Shown here: positions 39,701 through 58,952 of the stretch, one piece after another | Position numbering within the stretch: the stretch's first letter is position 1 | Layout: each line of letters begins with the position of its first letter | From: Orthonyx spaldingii | Lineage: Eukaryota > Chordata > Aves > Passeriformes > Orthonychidae | Assembly (NCBI GenBank): GCA_013397795.1 | Contig: VZTJ01001765.1 | Coordinates: 248,001 to 312,000, forward strand | Length of the DNA: 64,000 bases | Reading direction: 5' to 3' | The notes under the pieces: model-generated | What the model saw: only the letters and a program-made list of their open reading frames with translations | What the model was told of the DNA's origin: nothing | Databases searched by the model: none | Position numbers and translations under genes: made by a program

Positions 39701-42700
39701 TTAAATATCTTGCACAAACATAATCCATTGGCAAAATATAACTATTTACCCCTCCTTACTTGCAGCTTTAATTTACCTTGTAAGTCACTATTAGCTATGT
39801 TCTCCTTCCATCTATTCTGTATGATGTTCTCTTAAAAAGCAAAAATAATAGATAGAACAATTCCCTCTGGTTCCATCTTCTCTCTTTTTATTGCTCCCCC
39901 TATAAATATGACTTCAAGATAAGACTGCAAGGTTACAGAGTACACCACAGTACCTACTATCACATTCTTTTGGGTGACAGTGACCATAACATGCCCCATA
40001 ATTTCAATATGCCTCCAGCAACTCCTGAGCTGAAGAACACAGAGAAGAAGGCAGAGATTTGATCTCTTCCTCAGTTTCTGTTCCAACACAGGAGTGAAAA
40101 CAGATACAGTGAATGCTGGAGTTCACATTTCTGTAAAGTAAGTAACTTCCTCGAGCACTGGCATGTTTATTCCATGTCAGGGAGGCCTGGTCAATTTGTC
40201 TAGATAAATACAGAAGAAGTGACAGAAGGAGGATATCTTACCCAAAGCAGAATTTTAGTCTAGAAGTCTCTGCCACTTATCAGTGTATTTGGAAATCATA
40301 ACCCCACACAGGTTTAAAAAAAAAAAAAAATAAAGCAGTAGGGATCTTTCACTTTCCAGCATGTCTGTGTTGGTCTCCCTTTTCTCACAATCAATTTCAT
40401 GTATCTGGAGAATAGTCTTGAAAAATGCTCAATCTGAAATCCTACCAGCAAGTACCACAGACATCTTAGGTGTGTTTCTAGGCATCTGAAAAAACCACTA
40501 CGTAAACTAGGATCATAGCAGTACATTGGAAAAGATTAAGCACCATGGATTTTGCTTAGACTATATACCCAGAACCACATTATATTAGTTGAAAGGCTGA
40601 ATTCTTGACTATCAATAGGCAAACGACTAAGGTGACCAACACTAACATTGCTAATACTTCCCACAGTACTTCCCGAGCCATGGTGCAGAATGGAAATCAA
40701 AGATGGTTAAGGGCAAGTCTAACCGGAAACTGGTAGTGAGGACAGCACAGTACATGCACAACTCTCACAGATAATGATATAAAAAACAAATATATGAGGT
40801 TTGTGTACAGAGATAGTTGGGCTTTATGAATAAGCCACTGTAAGAAACTGCAATTTTCTTGCTAAATCATAATTTACTATTTTACTCCAAACAAGCAATT
40901 ATTATTATGAAACCAGCCTTTTCCTTCCAGAACTACCAGTAAACACCCTCCCTCTTTAGACAGCAACAGTAATAACCAAAAAAGCTAGTTAAAAAAGTCC
41001 AGAAATAATCCCAGTCTATACTGAAATGAGTTGAAGTGATACCTAAACTTAGGAACTGAGCTAAACTGCAGCATTGCATTAAGAAAGAACATTTAAAGAA
41101 CTGATAGAAAAAACACCATTGATAATGACAGTAGAATACATTTTAGGACCTTAACCTCTGGTTAAACTGTAAGATCATATTATGCTGGCAATGCCATAAT
41201 ATAATTGCTTCACAAAGTTTTGTTCTGTTTTGGAATTGCCTTTATAATCTAAGAGCTTAGAGGTAAGTGGGTGGTGCCTCTTCATGTCAAGCAATGAAGA
41301 ATCGCTTTCATTTAAAACATTAAAGGTGGATCTAGAAAGCTGGGGGACCAAAGACCATTTAGAAACAAAAACTCCAGATTTTGTATCTTATAAATATCCC
41401 CCTCCCTTCCCTCCAGCAGAATATCATGGGTAGATTTTACTAGGTTATTTTAACATAAACTATATTGCCAGCTATATTTTCATCCAAAACATGTCAGGAC
41501 AAATAATGGTGCTATCCCTCCACAACAGCAGTCAACGCTTTAGCTCCTATTTCCTGCAGCCACATCACCTGACTTTAAATGCTCATTGATGCATAATGTT
41601 ACCCTAGATAGGTGTCAAGATACATTTCATAGCTGCAGTACCTCTATACCTTAAGCTGCTGAGAAGGCATGCTTCTCCAAATTCAGCAGTGTTCTTCAAA
41701 ACTGAGAAACACCCAGCGCACATTTAGTTCGCGTCATAAATCAGACAATAATTATAATAAATGACTTTTTAAAAATAATAGACTTTTCATGCTCCGAAGC
41801 TTAGATTACAGATGTCCTAGTATGAAAAACAGAATATTCTCTTTCATCTTACTTAAGGAAAAGTAAATATTCAGAAGAAGCAGTCCCTGATTCACCTTCA
41901 CAAGTCTTATATAATAATTTGTTCAAAACCCACTTGTACTGAATTCGAAACCATTTGTAATGAATAAACAAAATGTGGGAGAAGCCTTTTACAAATAAAA
42001 TAAAGTCAAAGTTAAGTACCTGATACCTAAACACGTTCATTCCAAGGTTATCTTTCTGTCACATCTATTGATTAGCTCACAGTTCAGCTGATCTTTACTC
42101 CATAGTGGCCAGATCTTTACAGTGAAGCACAGGTAAACTTCTGCCACATATGCCATTAAAACAAAACTCTACAGATAGATTTTTAAATTTCTCGTTGAGT
42201 TTACATTCATAAATTCATACACTATTGTAGCATTATTGGCATTTCTACTCTTGCCCCAGCTCAGTTTCATCCTCAGAACTGCACTGATACATATGTGAGC
42301 AAAACACAGGACAAAAGTTTTCTAACCACTTCCCCACCCCCAATCCTTCCCCCTTCTAAAATTAGCTGAGTAAATAGCTATAATACAGAAATACTTCAGG
42401 GAGAGCTTTCATATTATTGGAGAATTCTCTTTTACAGAGCAATTCAATCCATGACACAGTTTTACATTAAATTGCATTAAAGAAAGTATAAGACACTAGA
42501 AGTCTCCTGATTTTACAATAAATTAAAATAATTACCCTAACTGTGAACAATTGTTAGTGACAGATACTTGAATGATGCATCATAATGCAAGCTTGCTACT
42601 TGTTTTTTAAAATGTTTACTACCTCTTCTGGCAGAATTCTCAGAGCTTTTATTAACAACTGAACTATTAAACATAGGAGAGGAAGGAAGGGAAAAAAAAA

Positions 42701-45700
42701 AAAACCTCAACCAAAAGCTTGGGTCTATTTGCTATTTTCATGGAGCTGTACCAGCATCCCACACGAGCTCACAGCCAACTCTGTACCACAGTGAGAGTGG
42801 CACTGAGCCACAACTAATAAACCATGCTGAGAGGAAAAGCACGTTGGCTTGTACTCAGCACTGTGCTACAGACATCTCTCTCACAACCAGCCAGCTCAGA
42901 GTACTTGCTTGTCCTTATTTGTCAAAAACTATTAACAAGCCAATAGGTAAATGACATTAACTACATAATTTAAATATAAAAGGTATAAAATATATTGCAT
43001 GTTATAACAGTGTAATTAGAAACACTGTGTTGTTCCATGAGAATGATGTAAAGAAATAGTTGTTAGTAACAAATATAACTAACTTATACCAGTCCAAGGT
43101 CTTTCAAATTAAAATTGGGAACGAGCTACTTGACAGGTTTTTAGTGACTCTTTTTCACTTAAATATGTAATTCAATTACAATGAAAATAGTCGTGCATCA
43201 TGAAATTTTATCAAAGTCCCTCAGTGAAAGGTTTTATAAACACTTTGACCTGAAATCAAATATTCAAGGTTTTAGTTTCCCAGTTTCATTTCACGTTCAA
43301 TATTTCACTCATTTTTACTGGCCAAGTACAAAATATTTATTGCTTATTTCACCTGCTTTCCTCTTTGACTTGCTTGTGTTTTTCTCAATATTTTTAGTTC
43401 CACTTGATCACAGTGGAATATTAAATTTAAGTTATCCATTCACTATTTCTCCCTTAATCCACATCCACAGCCCCCAACCCATTCCACTATTAGACTTTTA
43501 TATTAACAGCAGTTGTAAAACAAACACATTTTATTTCATGACATAGCTTTTCTTTTACAAATTAATCAACAGTACCAGTCAGAAAAAGTTTTATTTTCTA
43601 CTGCCTGAAAACATGATCTATAGCTGTGAAACACACTATTTAGAAAGGCTCCTGATTATTAGATTCTGGTGAGAACACCTCATTTTTGGCAATTTCACCA
43701 AGACCAGTCTCTTGGCACTGCTCAGCACAAAACCCTTCAAATCTTAATCTTCCTTTTCTCAAGGCTGAGGAACATATAGTACATCACTTTCCTTCAGTGA
43801 TTGTGAGATTTTCCTCCTGTAACTAGCTTCAGCAGAAGATGGCTTATTTTATCCTGTAAGATTGTAACAAGGGCATCCTCAAAAGAAGGAAAAGAGGCAG
43901 ACCCGCTGCTGAGCTGAACCCAGGAACAACACAGGCTAATGATCAATAACTTCACATAGCATTTTCTTCCATGTGTTTTAAAACGAAGCAGCAACAGAAA
44001 CAGCTGTAAAATCTCAATAGCACAGAAGTATTTGAATGTATTATTCGACCATTCACTCCTATTACAGAATAATAGAATATCAAAACATTTTCTGATAAAG
44101 TCTCTGCTCAAAAGCAGCTTTTGCTGAGATAGAAAGGACATATACCAGCATGGAGTCCAAGTTTGCTGAAGGAAGGGACATCACTGTTGGAAGCAGCCAA
44201 ATGTGTACAAACCTCCCTGTCATAAATCTGTCAGTGGTCTGATCCTCTGCATTACTCATCATTTGTATTCCTGTCTCTTAAGAAATACACATTGCTTTGT
44301 GACACTGTAATTGTAGAACGTACAGATGCCTACCTCTTTGTGGATATACTTACAGTCACAATTCTTGTCCAAATACATTAAGTTACAAAACTTGCCCTTA
44401 ATGAGCCCGAATAATTTCTCATTAATGATTATTTATGTTTCATTTATCTCTTCTTTCTTCTCCAGTGAAGATTCCAACATAATCCTTCTGTAAACTGTCT
44501 GAATAGAATTACAGAGGACAGGGCAACACAAAAGGTTGCTATTAGGGTAGCTAATATATCTGGGAATCTAATTTATGTTAAAAATATTCAGCTAGTATCC
44601 TGTCCTCTGCAGAAGAACAGAAACATTACAAAAAACCTACCCTTTCACATGCCAAAGTAGTACCAAAAATTCATGGTCTTGAGAAGGGTCTGCATATGTA
44701 GACCACTGCCTGAAATGAAGAGGAAATTTGCAGGAGAGACTGACAGAGGAAAAGACGTGAAGAATAAAGATCCCTCTGATAAATCGAGAAACTCTCTATT
44801 AATAAGCTCTCATTTGAGAGCTGTTTTTCCACATAACATAAGGTTTTGGACAGGAACAGTTCTAATTAATCTGAAGTTAAAAGGTATTAAGACCTTGTTA
44901 AAAATGGAAGCTTAAATCAGTTCTTTGTTGGGGAATGAAAGTGATTGCCATCTTCAGCTAAGACGACACTGAAATTTTAAGAGAAGTCACTGCTGCATTA
45001 GAGAAATAATAAGAAGAAAGCATTGCTAAGTACTGCTAACTTTGCACAGATTCCTGCTATCCCTTCACAGTAAGTCAGTGTATTAAGCTATGCGAAATAC
45101 CCAAGCTAGCAAGCTAATGAAAAGCTTGGATACTGGTAACAGCGGTGTGACTGAAATAAAAGTTATGACAAAACCTTCCTGCAAAGGTTATTATTAGTAA
45201 TACAAGTATACTATCTAACTTTTAAAACTAGCTTGTGTATATACATGCTGCAGTCATCGCAGTGCTCACATAATGTTTACTTCCCCACGTACACAATGAA
45301 AATAATAGTACCAAATCAAAGATGACAAAATCCGTGACTGGGGAGAAAAGGGTTTCAATCCAAAGAAAATTTTATCTTATATTAGAGGTCTTGAGCATCA
45401 TAAACATTCACAAGCTGTAAAAAAAACCACAAGCAAACTCATTTGTTTAGCACATACAGTAAATTGGCTAAAGAGTGCAGAAGGCAGGAGAAGAGGAACT
45501 CCTGAAGTAAGACAAAAAAACCACCTTCCTAAATGTAGAACTCACTGCTATCACTGGGATTTCTGAACAAAACCTTGAGCTGATAATCTCTTTTTCTACC
45601 AGATTTAGAAAAACTTGGGGGTATTTTTGTTTCACATATATATCTTCAAAATGTTCTGCTCAATCATGCAGCCTGGAACAGACACACTTCTCAAAGGTGT

Positions 45701-48700
45701 TTGAAACATTAGCAAAAAGGGAAGAAGTTCTCAGTTTTGATTTCTTTAAAAGGCACTTCCCAAAATTCTTCCACAATATAAAATTGAATTATTTGCATAA
45801 ATGCAAAATATTAGAATTAAAAATATAAAATGGTTCTGAAATCTCAAAATCTTTACTAGCTTATCTATTACTATTGTCTGTATAAGCATTAGCAAATAAT
45901 GAAGTGCACACAGATATTCCATCTATTTGAACACAAACATTATCTTTAAATCTTATTCAGCTTTTGGTCACAAATTCATTCCTTGAGGATGTATTTTTAA
46001 GGCTGTTAGCTTTTAAAAAACAATACAGAGCATACTGTTAAAAATATGAATCAGTCTGTGAAGTGTGTTGCTTCATCCCTCATACACAGAATTGCCCTTG
46101 AAAAGCTATTTGCCTAAGGCTCATGGCAGGCAGCATTCCTTCTTAAGCCAGGGAGAAGTAGCAAAAAACCAAAAATAACTATTTCTTTGCATTTTTCTGG
46201 CAAATTCCTGTTTTCAGAAGGGATTCAATGCTGAAAGATTCTGAAAAAAATGCTTTTTAAAGTAAACTGTACTCAAAGAATACTGTCTGAATACAGTAAC
46301 ATTCCTATAACTTAAAATACTTTATCATAACTATACTTATTTCAGTTTTGAAAGTAAAGATTCTGAGAGCCATTTTAGATGGACTTTGGGTAAGGGTATT
46401 TATTGCAGCTTGGTGGAAAGCAAATTTTGCACTACAAATACAAAACCAAGATGATTCACCTGTGAATTGGGAAGACTGGATAAACATCACCCCATTTGGG
46501 ATGAGCATCTTCTGGGTTTTGTTGCTTATTCCACGAAAACTGATCTTAAGAGCTTTAATGTTTCAAGATTATTCAAAACTCAAACAACCTTCTCAAATTT
46601 TTGTTTATGGTTTGGACTGTGCAACAGAAACCTGAAATATGATAGGATAATACTCCTGAAGCCTCTGGTCCTCCCCTGAAATTCATGCATGTTCAGATGA
46701 AGATGATGTTCTAAACTGTATGAAACTGTTATGATAGACTGAATTAAAACTTTTTCAAATCTCATTCCCTAATTTTCACAGCATTGCAAATGCAGTAGAG
46801 TAGGCACAATACAGAGTTTCCTGAACAAAATACCAACAATGTGGGTACAACTAGAGCTTGAGGAACAAAACAGACACAACAGCTGCCCATGGTACCATAC
46901 ACTGCTTCTCAGTCCTGAATCCTGCAGCCATCCCAGAACTACAGTGGTAAAAATCTCTCAGTCACATTCCCCTCTCTTCTCTTTTGTGGATATGAAAACC
47001 AAAACAAAATTACATATTAACATATTTCCTGGATTATTCACAATCTATATAGTGAATGGCCTTCCCAGCTCTGTTAGAACAATGTTTTTTCATTTTAGCA
47101 AAAAAGGGAAAGAAAACATTAAAGGTATCTCTACTTTAGAGCACACTTGTATCTTTCAGTGCTCCTTTAGGAAAAATGGAACACAATAGACTAAAAATCA
47201 CCACTTAATAAGTAATAATTACATGCTTTGTTAAAATGGACAAGACGTTCTAGTTGTATATTCCCACATTTAATAGTCCCTCCATTACCTACTCCGTTTT
47301 TGAACACTTGCCACTGAACATTTCCACATACTATAATAAGCTATAGAGCACATTAACTGTGTAGAATACTTGTGACAATGAGAAAAATAGTGAATGAAGA
47401 GGGAATGAGGAAAAAAAAGAACCTGAATGTGCATTTTTTAAATAGGTGTTACAATCATGTCTGTCAAATGACACTCACTCCAGAGCAACCTGTATTTTCT
47501 AAATCCATCACCTCTCTGAAAATGACACCAATAACAAATTTCAAAAGGATGCACTGTATTTTCAGCCACAAATATAGACAAGACACATTCTTGTATCTGA
47601 AACCAAATAACCAATAAAAAAAAAATTAAGATTTAAGATTTCTATTAGAATACAAGGAAGGGGATGAAACTGGAGGTAAGAAGAGAGATGCTGTAGTCAA
47701 GAAAGAGCAAAAAGCTTAAAATAGAATTAGTGAGAGTATAAAGGGGGGCATTTACTGCTGTGTTTCCTTGACATCACTGTCTGTGGAAAATCACTTGAGG
47801 TAATTTTTGAACCCTTAATATGTCAGTTTTGAGCTTCAATGCTGTCTTCATCCATTAAAAAATACTTAAGTCCTGGCTATACTCTTGTGATGTTTACATG
47901 GTAGCATGGATAAAGGGAAAAAGTGTAAGTGAAGAATCCATGATAAAATTCAAGCTGTAGTGAAAGAAGGTGAGAAAAGTGTACATGAAAAAACCACAAG
48001 ATTTACTGTGGGATAACTATGCTTTTCTTTCTTAAGCCATGATCTGTATAGATTTCGGCTATACAGTGCTAAAAAGTGATTATAAGAGTCCCCCAGAAAA
48101 AGTATGGCAGGACAATTCTAATTAAGAAAGCAATACAGAACTTAAATGCAGTGAATAATATTGCATAAAAGCATGAACACATCTGTGTATTGCAATTTTC
48201 TGTATCTCAATGTCAGAATCATTCCTAAGATGTGCTGGAATGGCTTCCTTTACATCTCTATTCTATTATAATATTTCAGTAGCAGATTATGCAATCCCCC
48301 TGCTAACCTAATCTATACTGCAAATAAGCACAAATTTCAGAGGCCTTCTCTAAATAAGGCATTCTTTCAAGTATTTATAGCTTAGAAAAAATGTGGCCTT
48401 TTGTACAAAGAGAATCACGTCCAGGGATCAGCTCACAACTGGTTTTCAGAGCAGTTCAGGAGACCATTTAGTAATTTTTAATAGTGAGATTAGAGGAGAT
48501 ATATTTTCTATCATGTAGTAAATTACCAAAAGCCAGTTGTTGAGGGGCTTTTGTTCCTCCATTACCGGGAGTTTTAAATTTGTCATGTCAGGGAAGCCCA
48601 CTCTACTTTGAAGGACAAGCGTTTGCTCATGCAATGGAAAAATTTTTCAAGTTTGTGGGTGCTCCGCTATTTATGAAAGTACTACTCCTGAAAGAAGTAT

Positions 48701-51700
48701 ATAAAAATTGCCATAACAGCTCAGTCTAAATGTGCACACAATTCAGTACGATGTTTCTGGTGCTAAGAAACAAATGCTTAGGGAATAAACACATGACATA
48801 GAACATGATTTGTTTCCTGGTACACACTTAGTACCGCTTGCTGCCTTCCGTTCAGGAGCTTTCCTGACCTAGATGCTGCATGCAACTCATCAGCTTTAAC
48901 AGCCATAATAGGTCTATCAGCCTAATTCCTTTATTTGTATCCATCATTTATACTCCAGGCTTCTTTGTGATGTTGCATCAATTATGAAACACCCAGTTCT
49001 GCTACACTTGAACAAGTATGTACTTTTATTAATTTTAAACCTGCTGCTTAATTTTTTTCCTGTCACACTTACTGATCTGTGAAAAATAGTGAATAATTGC
49101 CTCTGACTTTTTTTTTAAATGCTATTCATTCTGCATACCTCCACCATATGTTGTTTCTTGGTAAAAATGAAGAATTCTAGTCCATTTAATTTCTTTGTGT
49201 GGAAGCTGTTCCAAATCTTTGCTTAATCTTATCATGCATACCATACCCCTATTAGAAGTTAATAAAGTAGTCAAGATTTAAGCACATCTGAGGTTTATAG
49301 TCATATAAATAGGTCTTCTGTTTGGTTCTTGATTTTTTTGTAAATCCTTATCTCTTATTTTCTTTTCTGAGTATACAGAAACACGCTTAATACATTACTG
49401 AGTATCAAGAGAATCTTTTCAGAGATCTCTCTTAACAAATGCAGTTTAAGCTAAGATCAGCACTAGACCATTTCTCACCTGTAGATATACAAAAAAGTTA
49501 TTTTTCATAGTGTAGATACTATGAGAAGACAACCCCCTTTAAAAATTCAGAAAAGATTACAACATAAACAGAAACAAACACTAAAGTTTGAAAGAATGAA
49601 GTCAGGTGAAGAGTCAGGTTAGCTGAGATTTGGATGAAGCCTGGAGGTGGCAAAATAGGCTTAGAAAAAGCTATTAGAGTTTTGAGAGTCATAGATCCTC
49701 AGAGAGTGGAAAGCTGACGAAAATAGCAAATGCCATGAAAAGACCCCTCTAAAAGAAGCCTGAAGTTAGAAGATCAAGTAAGGCAAGATTAGGTCACCAA
49801 GATAGGAGTAGAAAATGCAACTAGAAGCTGTGGTGGAGTTGGGTTGGATGAGAAGGCAAAATGCAAAGCCAGAAAGGTGTACAGCTCAAGGAAATCCCTG
49901 TCATTATAAATTAAGCTTTTTAAAATAATTTGGACTGTGATTTAAAAAAACAGAATATTGACCAGGAAGCTGGGCTGTTATGTCATTAAATTCCAAAGAA
50001 AATGACAGGTTGTAAAATTGTATTCAATCAAATGAACATTTTGCATTTTACTCCAATCTATTCTTATTAATTAATAGGGCAAATGATTACAGAAAGAAGT
50101 CTTCTCATACTTAATTCTGAGACTGTGACAGTACTTGGTACATATTCAATTTTCCTACTTCTGTAAAAGTCATTCTGGTCTGGTCCTGAATATACCTAGA
50201 CACAGAAAGCTTGTCTATATTCCCTCCAAATGCAAAAGGAAAAAAGCTACAATTGTAATATTACAGTTGTAATATGTGAACTAAGTCTGATTGGGATGGA
50301 GTTGACTTTCTTCAGAGCAGCTGGCTGCAACACAGTTGCTGTGTTTTGGATTTGTGATTTAACAGTGTTGACAACAAACCAATGTTTTCACTATGGTTGA
50401 ACAGTGCTTGAACAACATCAAGGCCTTTTCTTTCCCTGCTCTGCCACCCCAGCACGTAAGGGCAGGGATGGGAAGGAGTTGGGAGGGAGCACAGCTAGCA
50501 CTGCTGACCAAAGGGATATTCCATACAGTAACATTGCACTCAGCAATAAATGCTCAAGGAAAGGAAGAGAAGTAACATTACACATTGCAGTATTTATCTT
50601 CCCAGGCAATTTTTTCGCTTGCCGAGGCCTGAGAAGATAAAGAAACTTCCAAGAAATTGGCAAAACATCTGCGTGTTGATGGGAAATATTAAGGCTCTTT
50701 CTTGTACTATTGGAGAATAGAAGTTATTAATACAATGGGATTTAAAAACTGCAATTGGAAAAATTAAAAACTGACATGAATTTGAAGTCAGAAGCAGAGT
50801 GGACAATTTTCAAATGAAGGTTTAAAACAAACATAGAAACAACTTCTAATCAGTCATAATACTGTCTAGATTGAAACTTGATCAAGATTTCTGAACCTGT
50901 GTCCTATGTATTTCATTTCAGACATTAGAGAGCAAACACAATGAAAGAGCACGAAGGGCATGGCTTTTCTTTTGAACTTTAAAAAAAAAATTTTCTAAAA
51001 TTTTCATTTCTTTTCCTAAACAAAAGTTTAAGTACATGTAATAATAGCAACAACAACAAACTTTAACTCTGAAAATGAAGGATCTAGTAACTCTCCATAA
51101 CCAATGATGCCGTTTCTTATTTCAACAAACATCATATATCCATGTTACAGATCCTATAAATTGAGAAAATCTCCAAACTTGTTTAGAGAGAGGTTCCTGG
51201 CTGACAAGCTTCAAGCAGAGCATCCCTGCACCACAGAGAAGTACAGGAATTAATTCTGAAACTAGTACTAGAACAGAAAAGAGAGATGGAACACCCAAGG
51301 TGCAATTGCCATGCAAATAAACAATCCTTCCCCCTCAACAATACTTATCAGCCTAGACACAGCACTGGGGCTGCACAGCCTCTAGTTCTAGAACAACTTT
51401 TGCAGTTACTTGATTAGCTCATAAACTTCTTAATTGCAGGCTACCACAGGGCATTGCAAGAGCAGAAAGAAGAAATTTTCTTCTAAGAATTTGGTAACTG
51501 TGATAAGAGAAGACATGTTTGTTCTGAATGTAACTACTATTGGTAGATAAAGCTGACATGGAGCTTGAAAGAGGTTACAGGAGACTGCTTTGGGCCAAGA
51601 CGTAAAAATTATTAGAGCTGAAAGTTACTAAGTGCTTAAAGAAGACATTTTCTTATGTTCTGCTTTGCACAGTCTGCTGCTATGGGTTTGCTTCAGACAG

Positions 51701-52816
51701 ACAAAGTTGTTTCTATAGGTTTATGAGTCATTAAGCTTAAACAGCCAAAGGACACATGCAATATTAGCCATTTTTGCTAGAAACTGCCAAGGAATCTCAT
51801 AGGTTGAGAATTTTTTTCTTGAAGTGCAAGTAAACCGAGAAAACATTTAGGGACTTGTTCATGTGACTGGAGGTAAAAATTATTTGGCAGATGAACTACA
51901 GAACATCCTCTGTGATACATTCAATGGAGGCTGGTTGGACTAGGGAGAAGCCAAGCAGGGAAACTAGCTGTAGAAGAAACCCTGGCAAATACAATTTTTT
52001 AAGGCACATGAAAACACTGCTTGCAGTTCAAGCAGATCAAGGTTTGTCTCAATCTCCCAGATCAATGAGAAACCATAAGAATAGCATGAAGCCAATTCTA
52101 TGTATATCAACTTTAAGAAATGCTTATTAGATTAGACTCATCTTCATGAATTCCTTTAGGCAAGTCTCAGATCTTTGGAAGCTTGTCAAGTAAAACTTTT
52201 TCATTAGATTCAATACTTAAAATAGACAGCACTTCTGTAGTGCTCAGCATTGCTCCTCTGCATAATAGAGTAGTCTGGGCTACCACAGACAGCTCTCAAG
52301 TCATCCTAATAAAGATCACCTGATAAAATCACTCGATGCTTCTAGATGAGCTCAGGAGATAAGAGAAGCAAAGAAGTATTTTTGTAAGCCTGTTAGGGAA
52401 AACATGCTAAAACAGTCAAATAATGTGCAAACAATTGAGCATTAACTCCTACTAGAAGGTTGCTGCACAAGATAACTGTAAATAGAATTACCAAATAAAT
52501 GTTTTGCTCTATACAGCATTACTGAGACCAGCAGTTAAAAGAAACAGGCATGACATTCATATATTGTAACAGGCATTGAAAAATGAGAAAGGCTGCACAA
52601 AGGGGAGAGAGTGAGAACTGGTATCCTCAACATAATGAATTTGCAACCTTCAGCAAGCCAGAATATGCTACTGATTTTCAAATGATGAGCAAAACCCAGA
52701 AAGTATAAACTACAATACTTCCAGTTTTCCTCAAGAACTGCTAGATAGGTTCCTCCATGTGAAGATGGAAACTGAAGTTTGACATCCACAGACTTAACAG
52801 TGCATTTATCAAGTCT

Positions 52817-53600
52817 TCAATCACAGAATGGGTAAGGCTGGAAGGGACCACATTGGGTCATTTTAAGAGCACATTGCATGGGATTGCATTCAGAACTGGA
52901 CCCAGCATTCCAGGTCAGGCCTCACCAGGGCTGAGAGGAGGGACAGGATCCCCGCCCTGGACCGGCTGCTGGCCATGCTCTTCCTCACGCAGATCAGGAT
53001 CCCATTGGCCTTCTTGGCCACAAGGGCACTGCTGGCTCAGGGACAGTTTGTTGTCCACCAGGACCCCCAGGTCCTTCTCCACAGAGCTGCTTCCCAGCAG
53101 GTCAGCCCCCAGCCTGTGCTGGTCCATGGGGTGATTCCTCCCCTGGTGCAGGACCCTGCATTTGCCTTTATTGAATTTCAGACAGTTCCTCTCTGGCCCA
53201 TCTCTCTCCCCTGTCAAGGTCTGTCTCCTGCACAGCCCTCTGGGGTATCGGCCACTCCTCCCAGCTTTGTGTCATCTTGTTTTTTAACTTGCTGAGGAGG
53301 CATCTCCCCTTCATCCAACAATTCAGTGAATTAAGGTAAAGAATTCTGGGCCCACCACTGAACCTTAGAAGACACCACCAGTGAAGGCCTTCAACCAGGC
53401 CCTGTGCAACTGATTATAACCCTCTGGGATCTGCTCTTCTGCCAGTTCTCAAAACACCTCACTGTCCACACATTCAGTCCATGTTTCCTGACTTTGCCTA
53501 TGAGGATGCTGTGAGAGACGGTGTCAAAAGCCTTGAAGCCAAGGCAGACAATTTTCCCTGCTGTTCCTTCATCCATCCATCCAGGTGTTTGTTTCATCCC
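52817..53600 (-). mobile_element. CR1 LINE fragment with reverse-transcriptase remnants
   Basis: Reading the minus strand, the element runs from KAFDTVSHSILIGKVRKHGL (a CR1 reverse-transcriptase block, within 53391-53597) to ERNCLKFNKGKCRVLHQGRN and DLGVLVDNKLSLSQQC (52915-53217). It ends near 52819 with the 3' terminus (complement aatcacagaatgggtaaggc). A stretch between about 52865 and 52890 is missing relative to a full 3' region, and frame breaks separate the blocks, so it is inactive. It sits inside the 28-kb intron in the same orientation as the gene. Confidence 0.93.
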
Positions 53601-58394
<4,794 letters not shown>

Positions 58395-58919
58395 TTAACT
58401 AAAAATGCCTTTTGGCATTGGGTGGAATTAGAACGTTCATATTTAAAGTCTGATTTTCATTGAGGTTCCACTTAATTCAAAGATAAGTCAACTCAATTGA
58501 AAGTGATAAACACGCTATCACATCCTATGCAGAAATGAACTGCCTAAATTTCAGGTGGCGTCCTCACTACTCGTCCACCTGGGGCACAGGAAGTCTCAAA
58601 CACAAACAGTGGGTGTGCAGGTATACACTTGTCCATACACTTCACAGGAGAGTCTTTAATCATGCACTGATCAATATACTTAATCAGAAACAGTGAGAGC
58701 TGCTATGCATTTAAGTTCATAGTTATTCATGGGTTAGCAAAAATGTTTAATATAAGCAATAACCAAAACAAGCAATTAAGAGCAAAAATTTATTCAAGCA
58801 ACTTATAAATAACTTATAAAGTGCATGTAAAGCAGCTAGTTACTGTAATAACTGAAATTAAAGTAAATGTCACAGAAGTCTAAAAGAATATTAGTGTGCC
58901 TTGATTTTCTTCACTACTT

Positions 58920-58947
58920 AAAAAAAAAAAAAAAAGAAAAAAAAAAA
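58920..58947. repeat. Poly-A tract with one G
   Basis: Sixteen A, one G and eleven A. On the minus strand it is a U-rich run starting a few bases after the TAG|gtgtct donor of the 58.95-kb exon. Confidence 0.95.
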
Positions 58948-58952
58948 GACAC

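Larger units (their letters stand above)
30227..52816. other. Large intron of the minus-strand gene, left part
   Basis: Spacing between the 30.2- and 58.2-kb exons, whose codon phases join directly. It contains a tandem 22-bp duplication (33151-33194), a (TTA)-rich stretch (35648-35675), a 36-bp T run (36717-36752) and three splice-bounded blocks that do not fit the chain (39954-40029, 43794-43913, about 51122-51295). No repeat family was recognised in the rest. Confidence 0.45.

Noticed and set aside
43181..43546. 121-codon plus-strand ORF
   Set aside because: AT-driven composition, rich in Phe/Leu/Ile/Ser/His, without splice sites, start context or any motif; long by chance in AT-rich DNA.
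46348..46679. Plus-strand 95-codon ORF and an overlapping second frame
   Set aside because: The Trp-rich stretch looked protein-like, but there is no acceptor/donor pair, no family match and the strand is opposite to the gene.
52853..53295. Plus-strand ORFs rich in Pro/Ser/Arg
   Set aside because: Antisense frames of the CR1 at 52.8-53.6 kb; GC-rich repeat, not a gene.
58540..58640. Short block ending in CCCCAG|gtggac between the 58.2- and 59.0-kb exons
   Set aside because: Only about 16 nt between acceptor and donor, with the wrong length to repair the phase at that junction.
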